Shown here: in pieces, positions 10,273-18,614 of the stretch | Numbering within the stretch: position 1 is the stretch's first letter | How the letters are laid out: each line of letters opens with the position of its first letter | From: Cutibacterium granulosum | GTDB taxonomy: Bacteria; Actinomycetota; Actinomycetes; Propionibacteriales; Propionibacteriaceae | NCBI RefSeq assembly: GCF_900186975.1 | Contig: NZ_LT906441.1 | Coordinates: forward strand, 1,550,001 to 1,614,000 | Length of the DNA stretch: 64,000 nt | Direction of reading: 5' to 3' | The notes under the pieces: model-generated | The model's database searches: none | What the model saw: the letters and a program-made list of their open reading frames with translations, nothing else | Told to the model about the DNA's origin: nothing | Position numbers and translations under genes: made by a program

Positions 10273-10340
10273 ATCACGTGACGACTCTGTTTGGGATCGC
10301 GTCGTCACCAGGTGCGACGTCGTCCTGGATTGCGTCGTCG

Positions 10341-11705
10341 TCACCAGGTGCCGACGACGGTGGGCCACAGGTCAGCGGCCGGAGGATTCCACGAATCGGC
10401 CCGGGCCACCACCTGCTCACCGGAGCGGATGTCCTTCACCTCGTCATCACCACGGACCCCGTCGTGCACCGATCCGGGGAACCACACGAACGGGATCGAG
10501 CGACGGTCGGCATAGCGAATCTGCTTGCCGAACTTGTCCGCCTTGGGGGCCACCTCGCACGGAACACCACGGGAGCGCAGCTGGCGGGCGATGTGCTGGG
10601 AGACCTCTCGATCATCCTCGGTGTTGACGGCCACGAGTACGGCGCTGGGCACGCTGCGGCTCGCGGCGATGCTGCCCTTGCCGATCATCGGGGCGAGCAG
10701 CCGGGTGAGCCCCAGCGAGATCCCCACCCCGGGGTAGGTGTGCTTGCCGTCGGAGGCCAACGAGTCATAGCGTCCACCAGACGACACCGACCCCATCGAC
10801 TCGTGCCCCGAGAGCATCGTCTCGTAGACCGTGCCGGTGTAGTAGTCCAGGCCGCGGGCGATCTTGAGGTCGGCCACCATGCGGCCGGGCACCTCGCGGT
10901 TCACCGCACCGACCACCCGGTTCAGGGAGTCCAACCCCTCCTCCAACATGTCGTTGTGCACGCCGAAGTCACGCACCTGCTCGATGAACGACGAGTCGGA
11001 GGTGCAGATCCCGGCCAGGGCGACGCACTTGTCGGCCACCTCGTCGGACAGGCCGAGTTCACCCGTGAGCAGCTCCTTGACGGCTGCCGGACCGATCTTG
11101 TCGTACTTGTCGACGCGCTGCAGCACGGCTGCGGGTTCCTCGATGCCCAGGCCGCGGTAGAACCCCTCGGAGAGCTTGCGGTTGTTGACGTGCATCGTCA
11201 CGGTCGGGAACCCCAACTCGGTGTGCAATCGCTCCAAGGCCTCGAGCATCACCAGCGGGGCCTCGATGTCGTGGTGCTCGGCCAGGGTCTCGGAGCCGAC
11301 GATGTCGATGTCGGCCTGGGTGAACTCGCGGTACCGGCCCTCCTGGGGGCGTTCGCCACGCCACACCTTCTGGATCTGGTAGCGGCGAAATGGGAACGAG
11401 AGGTGGCCGGAGTTCTCCAGAACGTAGCGTGCGAATGGCACGGTGAGGTCGAAGTGCAGCCCGAGGTGGTCGTTGGGGTTGGGCTTCTCGCCGGGTTCGG
11501 CGTGCAGCCGGTTGACGACGTACACCTCCTTGTCGATCTCCCCCTTGCGGGTGAGCGATTCCATCGTCTCCACGGCGCGGGTGTGGATCGGTGCGAACCC
11601 ATGCAGTTCGAAGGTCTGCTCCAGGATGTGCGTCACATGGTTCTCCACCATCTGGCCCTGGGGCAGGAATTCGGGAAAACCGGACAGAGGCTTGAGACGA
11701 GCCAT
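10341..11705 (-). CDS. hisS: Histidyl-tRNA synthetase
   Basis: Class II synthetase, 454 residues, charging tRNA(His). Visible features are the N-terminal LSGFPEFLPQGQMVENHV, motif 2 region FRRYQIQKVWRGERPQEG followed by REFTQADIDIVG, and the HisA-type histidine-binding loop RGLDYYTGTVYE. The C-terminal anticodon-binding domain ends in GTW. Start ATG 11705, with GGAACG just upstream. Position next to a metallohydrolase gene and relA is conserved in actinobacteria. Confidence 0.97.
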   Translation of the reverse strand: MARLKPLSGFPEFLPQGQMVENHVTHILEQTFELHGFAPIHTRAVETMESLTRKGEIDKEVYVVNRLHAEPGEKPNPNDHLGLHFDLTVPFARYVLENSGHLSFPFRRYQIQKVWRGERPQEGRYREFTQADIDIVGSETLAEHHDIEAPLVMLEALERLHTELGFPTVTMHVNNRKLSEGFYRGLGIEEPAAVLQRVDKYDKIGPAAVKELLTGELGLSDEVADKCVALAGICTSDSSFIEQVRDFGVHNDMLEEGLDSLNRVVGAVNREVPGRMVADLKIARGLDYYTGTVYETMLSGHESMGSVSSGGRYDSLASDGKHTYPGVGISLGLTRLLAPMIGKGSIAASRSVPSAVLVAVNTEDDREVSQHIARQLRSRGVPCEVAPKADKFGKQIRYADRRSIPFVWFPGSVHDGVRGDDEVKDIRSGEQVVARADSWNPPAADLWPTVVGTW

Positions 11706-11850
11706 GGAACGTTCCTTCGAGACAAATCGTTGAGTGGATGGGTCGGATGTCGACCGGTTCGCCGGGCCGGGAATGCCAGACCAGCAGATCGAGTGACGAT
11801 CACGCGGTCGCGTGGGCCAAGTCTATCCGCATCACGAGGTGCAGGCCGCA

Positions 11851-12519
11851 TCACAGTTGCAGGTATGGGTTGACCTTCTTCTCATACCCCATCTGGGTGC
11901 TGCCACCATGGCCGGGTAGGACGTGTGTGGCATCGGGAAGGGGCCACACGACGTCTCGCAGACTGCTTGTCATGGCGTTCGGGTCTCCCCCGGGCAGGTC
12001 GGTACGGCCGATGGCTCCGGCGAAGAGCACGTCACCGGAGAAGATGATCGGGCCGTGCTCCTCGTCCACGAAGCGGATCATGGAACAACCGGGGGTGTGG
12101 CCCGGGGCATGGATGAACTCGAGGTCGAACCCGGCGACCTCGTGGTGGGTGTCGGGCATCACGTCCACAACCGTCTCGGGTTCGGTGAGGTGGGTGGTGC
12201 CGTAATGGTTCATGACCAGGGGCAGGGCGAAATCCGCCAGTCCCTCCATCGGTTCGCTGAGCAGATGACGGTCGTCGACCGGGCAGTAGGACGGGATCTC
12301 GTGGAGTTCACTCACCTCACGTGCTCCCCCGACATGGTCGATGTGACCGTGGGTGAACACCATCCCAGCTGGGCGCAGGTGGTGAGCGGTGAGGGCCTGC
12401 TGGAGCGGCTCGACACATCCCATTCCGGGATCGACGATGACGGCGTCACCGCCCTCCTCGTGGGCCAGGACGTAACAATTTTCCGAAAATGGTCCGATGA
12501 CGAATGACACGATGAGCAC
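11851..12519 (-). CDS. MBL-fold metallohydrolase (glyoxalase II-like)
   Basis: A 222-residue metallo-beta-lactamase fold hydrolase. The dinuclear metal motif THGHIDHVGG, a second metal His in HAPGHTPGCSM, the bridging Asp in FSGDVLF and the last His in LPGHGG are all present, so the enzyme should be active. The substrate is not determined; hydroxyacylglutathione-like thioesters are the family default. It begins with GTG at 12519, right after a likely -10 element, suggesting a leaderless message. It sits between relA and hisS as in many actinobacteria. Confidence 0.9.
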   Translation of the reverse strand: MLIVSFVIGPFSENCYVLAHEEGGDAVIVDPGMGCVEPLQQALTAHHLRPAGMVFTHGHIDHVGGAREVSELHEIPSYCPVDDRHLLSEPMEGLADFALPLVMNHYGTTHLTEPETVVDVMPDTHHEVAGFDLEFIHAPGHTPGCSMIRFVDEEHGPIIFSGDVLFAGAIGRTDLPGGDPNAMTSSLRDVVWPLPDATHVLPGHGGSTQMGYEKKVNPYLQL

Positions 12520-12549
12520 AAACCGATTTTATCGGGCAAAATTGGCTCC
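12520..12549. promoter_or_regulatory. 30-bp divergent promoter region, probably giving two leaderless mRNAs
   Basis: Only 30 bases separate the GTG of the metallohydrolase (minus) from the ATG of the DUF349 gene (plus). On the minus strand TAAAAT (12531-12526) ends six bases before the GTG. On the plus strand CAAAAT (12537-12542) ends seven bases before the ATG. Neither gene has room for a Shine-Dalgarno sequence. The overlapping palindrome CCGATTTTATCGG (12523-12535) could also be an operator. Confidence 0.45.
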
Positions 12550-13794
12550 ATGAGTCAAGATACAGGTCCGCAGTCCTTCGGCCGAGTCGACGATGACGGG
12601 ACCGTCTACGTCCGCACATCCTCTGGTGAGCGGTCCGTCGGACAGGTGCCGGATGCCAGCCCCTCCGAGGCGATGGAGTTCTTCGTCCGTCGGTTCACGT
12701 CGTTGCAGACGGAGGTCGAGTTGCTCGAGTCGCGGGTGTCCTCGGGTTCCGTGGCACCAGCCGAGGCGCAGCGCACGGCAGCACGGCTGTCGACGTCGAT
12801 CGAACAGGCCAATGCCGTCGGCGATCTGGAAGGTCTCAAGGCCAGGGTCGACGCTCTGGCTCCCACGATCGAGGCCAAGGCGGAGGTTCGCCGCGAGGAG
12901 CGCGCTGCCGCCCATGCCGAGACGAAGGCTGCCAAGGAGCGCATGGTTGCCCAGGCCGAGGAGATCCTTCACTCCAACGACTGGCGAGGCGGAGTGGGGC
13001 GGTTCCGCAAACTGCTCGAGGAGTGGAAGCAACTTCCGCGCATCGACCGCAAGACCGACGACGAGCTGTGGCACCGATTCTCCACGGCGCGTACCCAGTT
13101 CACCCGGCACCGCAAGGCGCACTTCGCCGAGCAGAACGCCGTGCGGGAACAGGCCCGCAGGATCAAGGAACAGATCATCGAGCGGTCTCGCCCGCTCGCC
13201 GACTCCACCGACTGGGGCACCACGTCTCGGGCCTTCCGTGACCTCATGAATGAGTGGAAGGCCGCTGGCCCGGCTCCGCGCGACGTCGACGAGAAGTTGT
13301 GGAAGGAGTTCCGCGGCATCCAGGACGTCTTCTTCGACGCGCGTGCCAAGGCCCAGTCCATCCAGGACGAGGAGTACCGCGGCAACCAGGAGGCCAAGGA
13401 GAAGTTGCTCGACGAGGCGGAGCAGAAGATCCTGCCGGTCAAGGACGTCGAGGCTGCCAAGGAGGCGCTGCGCGACTTCCTCACCACGTTCAACGAGATC
13501 GGCCGGGTGCCTCGCGACGCCATGCGCAGCATCGACGCTCGGGTCAAGGATCTGGAGGGCAAGGTCCACTCCGCCGAGCAGGCTGAGTGGAAACGCACCG
13601 ATCCCCAGGCCAGGGAGCGTGCCCAGGCCACCGTCGACATGCTCACTGCCCAGATCGACAAGCTCAAGACCGACGCTGCCAAGGCAGAGGCGGATGCCAG
13701 GACGGCTGCTGCCGCCAAGGCTCGCGAGTCCATCGCCACCTACGAGTCCTGGCTCGACCAGGCTCGCAAGGCTCTCAAGGACTTCACCTCCTGA
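12550..13794 (+). CDS. DUF349 domain-containing protein
   Basis: A 414-residue, highly charged, mostly helical protein with repeated DUF349 modules, each marked by a W-x-E/D-W pattern: HSNDWRGGVGRFRKLLEEWK, DSTDWGTTSRAFRDLMNEWK and a third more degenerate copy. Long coiled-coil stretches rich in Glu, Lys, Ala and Arg link them. Proteins of this type lie next to relA/hisS in many actinobacteria. Escherichia coli DUF349 proteins have been linked to RNA or ribosome-associated roles, but no function is established here. A hairpin terminator follows at 13831. Confidence 0.9.
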   Translation: MSQDTGPQSFGRVDDDGTVYVRTSSGERSVGQVPDASPSEAMEFFVRRFTSLQTEVELLESRVSSGSVAPAEAQRTAARLSTSIEQANAVGDLEGLKARVDALAPTIEAKAEVRREERAAAHAETKAAKERMVAQAEEILHSNDWRGGVGRFRKLLEEWKQLPRIDRKTDDELWHRFSTARTQFTRHRKAHFAEQNAVREQARRIKEQIIERSRPLADSTDWGTTSRAFRDLMNEWKAAGPAPRDVDEKLWKEFRGIQDVFFDARAKAQSIQDEEYRGNQEAKEKLLDEAEQKILPVKDVEAAKEALRDFLTTFNEIGRVPRDAMRSIDARVKDLEGKVHSAEQAEWKRTDPQARERAQATVDMLTAQIDKLKTDAAKAEADARTAAAAKARESIATYESWLDQARKALKDFTS

Positions 13795-13830
13795 GGTGCT
13801 GGCCCGGGGTGATGTCGTGACCGGGAGTCA

Positions 13831-13863
13831 ACGTGGGGCTGGGGGGATCTCCCGGCCCCACGT
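13831..13863. terminator. Strong hairpin after the DUF349 gene
   Basis: Nine-base perfect stem ACGTGGGGC (13831-13839) with GCCCCACGT (13855-13863), extended by an inner GGG/CCC pairing. It begins 37 bases after the DUF349 stop and lies between convergent genes, so it may serve relA too. No T tract. I see nothing else in 13864-14073. Confidence 0.7.
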
Positions 13864-14073
13864 GTTGCGTCGTGCCCGTCACGGTACGTGGTCGGCCCTG
13901 CCCGTGTTCCCTCGGGCCATGCTGCCGACGCCTGGATTCCCGGCGCACGGCTGCCCATCCGGTGCACCAGGTTCCGTTGGCGCCTCCCAGGTTCTGCTGC
14001 CCCGGCAGACTCCGTTCTATCCCCGCAGATCCCGTGAATTCGGCACCGCCACGGGCAACAGCTGACGGGGTGC

Positions 14074-16389
14074 TCAGGCCTTGACGCGATACACCTCGTA
14101 GACCCCGGAGATCCGTTTGATGGACTCGATGAGGTGGTGCAGATGAGTGGTGTCGGGTGAGACGAAGGTGAGACGCAGCTGGGCGATGTGATTCTTCGCG
14201 GCACTCATCTCCGCGGAGACCAGCGAGACGCCCTGCTCGGCGATGACCCTGCCGGTGTCACGCAGCAGCCCGGAACGATCCAGCCCCTCCACCTGGACGG
14301 TGACGAGGTATCCGTCGGCCTTGGCACCGGTCCACGACACCGGGATGATTCGCTCGGGGAACTTCAACAGGTGCTGGGCGTTGGAGCAGTCACGTCGATG
14401 GACCGACACCCCCTCGGAGCGTGTGACGAATCCCATGATCTCGTCACCGGGCATGGGGGTGCAGCACTTGGCCAGTTTGACGAGCATGTCCGGGTCGCCG
14501 TCGACGACGATGTCGCCGTTGCGCTGCCTGCTGGGCTTGGCGTCGGTGACAGGCAGATCCTCTCCGGCATCGGCGACCGTCTCCTCGGCCCCGCCCCCCA
14601 GGTCGATGAGTCGATCGACAACCGTCTGGGCACTGATGTTGTGCTCCCCCACGGCTGCGTAGAGGGCGTTGACGTCGCTCACGCGCAGTTCGTCGGCAAC
14701 GGCGGTGAGGTATTCCAGGGTGAGGACGCTCTGCAGGTAGTGGGCCTGGTGCTTGATCTGCTGGGCAATCGCATCGCGGCCTCGCTCGATGGACTCCTCC
14801 CGGCGTTCCTTGGTGAGGTACGACTTGATCTTGGACCGGGCCCGTCCAGAGGCGACGAACCCCAGCCAGTCGCGGCTCGGCCCGGCGTCGGGTGCGCTTG
14901 AGGTGAGGATCTCCAGCACGTCGCCATTGCTGAGTTCGGAGTCCAGTGGCACCAGGCGTCCGTTGACACGTGCCCCGATGCAGCGGTGGCCGATCTCGGT
15001 GTGCACCGCGTAGGCGAAGTCCACCGGTGTGGCACCCTGCGGCAGGGCCATGACGTCACCCTTGGGGGTGAAGACGTACACCTCGCGGGAGTTGATCTCG
15101 AAGCGCAGCGCGTCGAGGAACTCGTTGGGGTCATCCTCCTCGTGGGACCACTGATTGAGGTTGTGGACCCACGAGAGGTCCGAGCCGTCGGCCTGCACCT
15201 TCTTGCCGACCGCGTTGGGGTCCTCCTTGTACTTCCAGTGGGCGGCGACACCGTACTCGGCGCGACGGTGCATCTCGTGCGTGCGGATCTGGAACTCGAC
15301 GGGGTGGGCGCCCGGTCCCAGCACGGTCGTGTGCAAGGACTGGTACATGTTGTACTTCGGCATGGCGATGTAGTCCTTGAACCGGCCGGGAAGCGGGTTC
15401 CATCGCACGTGCATGACGCCCAAGGCAGCATAGCAGTCCCTGGGGGTGTCGACGAGGATGCGCAGACCGACGAGGTCGTAGATGTCGGAGAAGTCCCGGC
15501 CACGCACCACCATCTTCTGGTAGATCGAGTAGTAATGCTTCGGGCGCCCGTAGACCGTGGCCGTGATACCGGCCTCGGTGAGGTCGGCACGGACGATCTC
15601 GATGACCTCCTTGAGCTGTTTCTCACGCCCCGGCGCCCGTTCGGCGACGAGATGGACGATCTCGTCGTAGACCTTGGGCTGCATCGTGGCGAAGGCGAGG
15701 TCCTCCAGCTCCCACTTGATGGCATTCATACCAAGGCGGTGGGCCAGCGGGGCGAAGATCTCCAAGGTCTCCTTGGCGATGCGATTCTGCTTGTCCGGAC
15801 GCAGGTAACCCAGGGTCCGCATGTTGTGCAGCCGATCGGCAAGTTTGATGACGAGCACCCGGATGTCTCGGCTCATGGCGATGACCATCTTGCGGATCGT
15901 CTCGGCCTTGGCCGAGTCGCCGTACTGCACCTTGTCGAGCTTGGTGACGCCGTCGACCAGTTGGGCGATCTCCTCGCCGAAATCCGCGGTCAGCTGCTCC
16001 TTGGTGTAGGAGGTGTCCTCGACGGTGTCGTGCAACAGCCCGGCACACAGGGTCTGGTCGTCCATGCCGAGTTCGGCCAGGATCATGGTGACGGCCAGTG
16101 GATGTGTGATGTACGGGTCGCCGGAGATGCGTTTCTGGCCGCGATGGTAGTGATCGGCGGTGTCGAAGGCACGCTGTAGCAGGGCGACGTCGGCCTTGGG
16201 GTGCTGACTGAGCACGACAGCCAGCAGCGGGTCGAGCACGCCCTGACTCTGAGGTTTCGGGCTGCTCCACCGGATGAGACGCTCCCGCATCCCCATGCGG
16301 GGCTGTGGCGGCTTGTCCGGGGCCTTGCCGGGCACGCCCAGGGCGGACTTGCTGCCGTGGTACGGGCCATAGACGCTTTCGTCGGCCAT
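14074..16389 (-). CDS. relA: RelA/SpoT-type (p)ppGpp synthetase/hydrolase
   Basis: Long RelA/SpoT homologue of 771 residues controlling the stringent response. Order of domains: HD hydrolase (YITHPLAV, then GLLHDTVEDT, intact His-Asp), synthetase (YYSIYQKMVVRGRDFSDIYD, RFKDYIAMPKYNMYQSLHTT), TGS (VYVFTPKGDVMALPQGATPV), a Cys-containing zinc-finger/conserved-cysteine region (KCCTPMPGDEI) and a C-terminal ACT/RRM domain. The intact HD motif suggests a bifunctional enzyme. Start ATG 16389 is fixed by GGAGGT seven bases upstream; the frame continues to 16464 without another good site. Confidence 0.96.
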   Translation of the reverse strand: MADESVYGPYHGSKSALGVPGKAPDKPPQPRMGMRERLIRWSSPKPQSQGVLDPLLAVVLSQHPKADVALLQRAFDTADHYHRGQKRISGDPYITHPLAVTMILAELGMDDQTLCAGLLHDTVEDTSYTKEQLTADFGEEIAQLVDGVTKLDKVQYGDSAKAETIRKMVIAMSRDIRVLVIKLADRLHNMRTLGYLRPDKQNRIAKETLEIFAPLAHRLGMNAIKWELEDLAFATMQPKVYDEIVHLVAERAPGREKQLKEVIEIVRADLTEAGITATVYGRPKHYYSIYQKMVVRGRDFSDIYDLVGLRILVDTPRDCYAALGVMHVRWNPLPGRFKDYIAMPKYNMYQSLHTTVLGPGAHPVEFQIRTHEMHRRAEYGVAAHWKYKEDPNAVGKKVQADGSDLSWVHNLNQWSHEEDDPNEFLDALRFEINSREVYVFTPKGDVMALPQGATPVDFAYAVHTEIGHRCIGARVNGRLVPLDSELSNGDVLEILTSSAPDAGPSRDWLGFVASGRARSKIKSYLTKERREESIERGRDAIAQQIKHQAHYLQSVLTLEYLTAVADELRVSDVNALYAAVGEHNISAQTVVDRLIDLGGGAEETVADAGEDLPVTDAKPSRQRNGDIVVDGDPDMLVKLAKCCTPMPGDEIMGFVTRSEGVSVHRRDCSNAQHLLKFPERIIPVSWTGAKADGYLVTVQVEGLDRSGLLRDTGRVIAEQGVSLVSAEMSAAKNHIAQLRLTFVSPDTTHLHHLIESIKRISGVYEVYRVKA

Positions 16390-16820
16390 GGCGGCGACCT
16401 CCTTCACATCTATGGTTTTGGCCAGTTTAGTGCCTTGGCGTCTGGTACGTGGGCAGATGCCCACAGCGAACTGAGAACCGGAGTGTGTCGTGGCGCGTTC
16501 AACGCCCGCGACGTGCCCCAGGATGATCGTCTGCTTTCAAGGGTGCGCACGCCCGGGAAACGGTGTGCCCTCGGCCCCGGGCGTCCCGGACGCTCACGCA
16601 GGATGCAGCGACGTGAGTGCCACGATCTCGGTACCACGTGGGAGGGCCACCGGGGTGTTGCCGACGTGCCGGATCGCCCTGTGTTGAATCATCCAGGGCC
16701 GAATCACTTTGTGCCGGATCTCCCTGTGCTGAATCGTCCTGGATCGAACCGCTCGGTGTCGAGTCGTTCCGTACCAAATTGTCCTGGGATCCCGCGTCTC
16801 GGGGACGGCCGTGGTAGGGC
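16390..16820. other. relA-apt spacer without a convincing gene
   Basis: 431 bases with no convincing gene. The left part carries the relA ribosome-binding site and presumably its promoter. The right part is an array of 15-bp tandem units (listed separately). Open frames cross it on both strands, but their residue pattern is the repeat itself and they lack start signals. Confidence 0.6.
16666..16800. repeat. Degenerate tandem repeat, 15-bp unit, higher-order 45-bp period
   Basis: Nine consecutive 15-base blocks, of which eight fit a consensus close to GTGCCGAATCGTCCT. They also group as three 45-base copies (16666-16710, 16711-16755, 16756-16800). The first two 45-mers are clearly alike over their first 32 bases; the third is more decayed. 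The unit is a multiple of three and stays open in more than one frame, reading as a five-residue repeat. It lies between the stop of apt and the start region of relA. Confidence 0.8.
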
Positions 16821-17357
16821 TCAGACCGTGAGCACCGAGCTGAAGGAGTCGATTCCTGAGTTGGTGAGGGCATCGCGGCCGTGCAGGAAGCTGAGCTCCA
16901 TGAGCACCGAGACGTGGACGAGCTCCACGCCCAGTTGCTTGAGCAGGTTCGCGGTGGCGACGGCCGTGCCGCCGGTGGCCATGACGTCGTCGACGATCAT
17001 GACGCGCGACCCGGGCTTGATGGCGTCCTGATGGACGGTGAGGGTCTCCTCCCCGTACTCCAGGGCAAAGGTCTCGGAATACACCTGGCCGGGGAGCTTC
17101 CCCGGCTTGCGCACCGGCACGAATCCAGCCCCGATGGCCAGGGCCACCGGAGCGGCGAAGAGGAAGCCGCGAGCCTCCATGCCGACGACCACGTCGATGT
17201 CGCGTGGGGAACGCAGCACCAGTTCCTCGATAGCTGCGGAGAAACCGTTGGGGTTGGCCAGCAGCGGGGTGATGTCCTTGAAGACGACCCCGGGCTTCGG
17301 GAAGTCCGGAACGTCGCGGATGAGGCTTTCGATGAGCTCACTCTTGGATTCCATCAT
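16821..17357 (-). CDS. apt: Adenine phosphoribosyltransferase
   Basis: 178-residue purine salvage enzyme making AMP from adenine and PRPP. The PRPP-binding loop VMIVDDVMATGGTA is intact, as are DFPKPGVVFKDITPLL and GMEARGFLFA, typical of Apt. The start overlaps the secF stop (ATGA), with AGAGG just upstream. There are two adjacent Met codons (17357 or 17354). The order secD-secF-apt-relA is conserved in actinobacteria. Confidence 0.96.
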   Translation of the reverse strand: MMESKSELIESLIRDVPDFPKPGVVFKDITPLLANPNGFSAAIEELVLRSPRDIDVVVGMEARGFLFAAPVALAIGAGFVPVRKPGKLPGQVYSETFALEYGEETLTVHQDAIKPGSRVMIVDDVMATGGTAVATANLLKQLGVELVHVSVLMELSFLHGRDALTNSGIDSFSSVLTV

Positions 17358-18613
17358 TTCTTCCTCTGGGAACGAGTCATTCGACGGGGTTGGGGACGTG
17401 CGGAGCTGGCGGACGAGGTGGATGACTCGGCAGCTTCTCGTGCGACCGACGAGCTGGGTGGCATCCCTGCCCCATCGGCAGCATCATCGGCTGAGCTGGC
17501 ACTCTCCCCAGCACCCGACTCCTGGGACCTACTGCGGGTGCGATCGGCGGCCTTTTCCTCCTTGGTACGGCGACGCAGCACCTTCGCGTCGTGGTCCTTG
17601 ACGACGCGCTCGTTCCTGCGGAACTCGGTGAGTAGCGGGGTGGCGACGAAGATCGAGGAGTAACCACCGGCGAGCATACCGACGAACAGCGCCATGCCGA
17701 GGTCCTGCAGCGGGCCGGAACCCAGGATGAACACGCCGGTGAACAGCAGGGCTGCCACCGGGAGCACACCGATGATCGTCGTGTTGACCGAGCGGACGAA
17801 CACCTGGTTGAGGGCCCGGTTGACAGCCTCGTCATAGGTGTACGGGGATCGATCGAGGTCACGGGTGAGTTCGCGAACCTTGTCGAACACCACGACGGTG
17901 TCGTAGAGCGAGTAACCCAGGATCGTCAACATACCGATGAGGGTTGCCGGGGTGAACGCGAATCCGACCAGGGCGTACACACCGAGGGTGACGATGAGGT
18001 TGTTGAGCAGGCCGAGCATGGCCGTCACCGACATCTTCCATTCCCGGAAGTACGCCCAGATGAGCAGCATGACGAGCACGAGGAAGACCACCAGGGCCTG
18101 GACGGCCTTCTTGGTGATCTGGCTGCCCCACTGACTGCCCACCTTGGAGTAGGTGACCGAGGACTCACTGGATCCGGATGCCTTGGCAATGCCCTTCTTG
18201 AGGGTGGTGACCTCCGAGGAGTCGAGGGCGCGGGTCTGGATCTGCACCTGGTCGGATCCGAGTTCGACGACCTGGGTGCCATCCAGCTCGGGCAGACCGG
18301 TGTCGAGGACGGCACGGCGAATGTCGTCGGCGCTGGCGCTGGTGGCAGAGACGTTGGCCCGGAACTCCACGCCGCCCCGGAAGTCGATGCCCAGGTTGAG
18401 TCCGCGGAAGATGAGTCCGCCCAGGGCCACCAGGATGATGACCGCCGTGACGACGTACCAGCGCTTGCGGTGCGGGATGAACTGGTAGGTGAGTTGGCCG
18501 GTGTAGAGCTTGTGGGCGAATCCGGTTTTCTGGCCGGTTGCCGCCCTCCGTTCGTCGTTCGTGGTCACCTCGGTGTCCTGGTTCTCCACGTCGGCAATCG
18601 TCGAATTGGGCAT
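17354..18613 (-). CDS. secF: Protein translocase subunit SecF
   Basis: 419-residue inner-membrane RND-type subunit of SecDF, which uses the proton gradient to help export by SecYEG. Six membrane segments are expected. FRGLNLGIDFRGGVEFRANV is the SecD/SecF motif after the first one; GYSLYDTVVVFDKVRE is the conserved central motif. The C-terminal tail is Ser/Ala/Lys rich. Start ATG 18613 follows the secD stop by one base, with GAGGAGG upstream. Confidence 0.96.
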   Translation of the reverse strand: MPNSTIADVENQDTEVTTNDERRAATGQKTGFAHKLYTGQLTYQFIPHRKRWYVVTAVIILVALGGLIFRGLNLGIDFRGGVEFRANVSATSASADDIRRAVLDTGLPELDGTQVVELGSDQVQIQTRALDSSEVTTLKKGIAKASGSSESSVTYSKVGSQWGSQITKKAVQALVVFLVLVMLLIWAYFREWKMSVTAMLGLLNNLIVTLGVYALVGFAFTPATLIGMLTILGYSLYDTVVVFDKVRELTRDLDRSPYTYDEAVNRALNQVFVRSVNTTIIGVLPVAALLFTGVFILGSGPLQDLGMALFVGMLAGGYSSIFVATPLLTEFRRNERVVKDHDAKVLRRRTKEEKAADRTRSRSQESGAGESASSADDAADGAGMPPSSSVAREAAESSTSSASSARPQPRRMTRSQRKK

Positions 18614-18614
18614 C

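Noticed and set aside
16666-16800. CRISPR array
   Set aside because: Units are contiguous without unique spacers and only 15 bp long; no cas genes in the window.
16201-17031. Long plus-strand open frame across the relA start and the 15-bp array (and a 124-codon minus-strand frame, 16873-16499)
   Set aside because: They overlap relA or apt, lack start signals, and their residue pattern just mirrors the tandem repeat.
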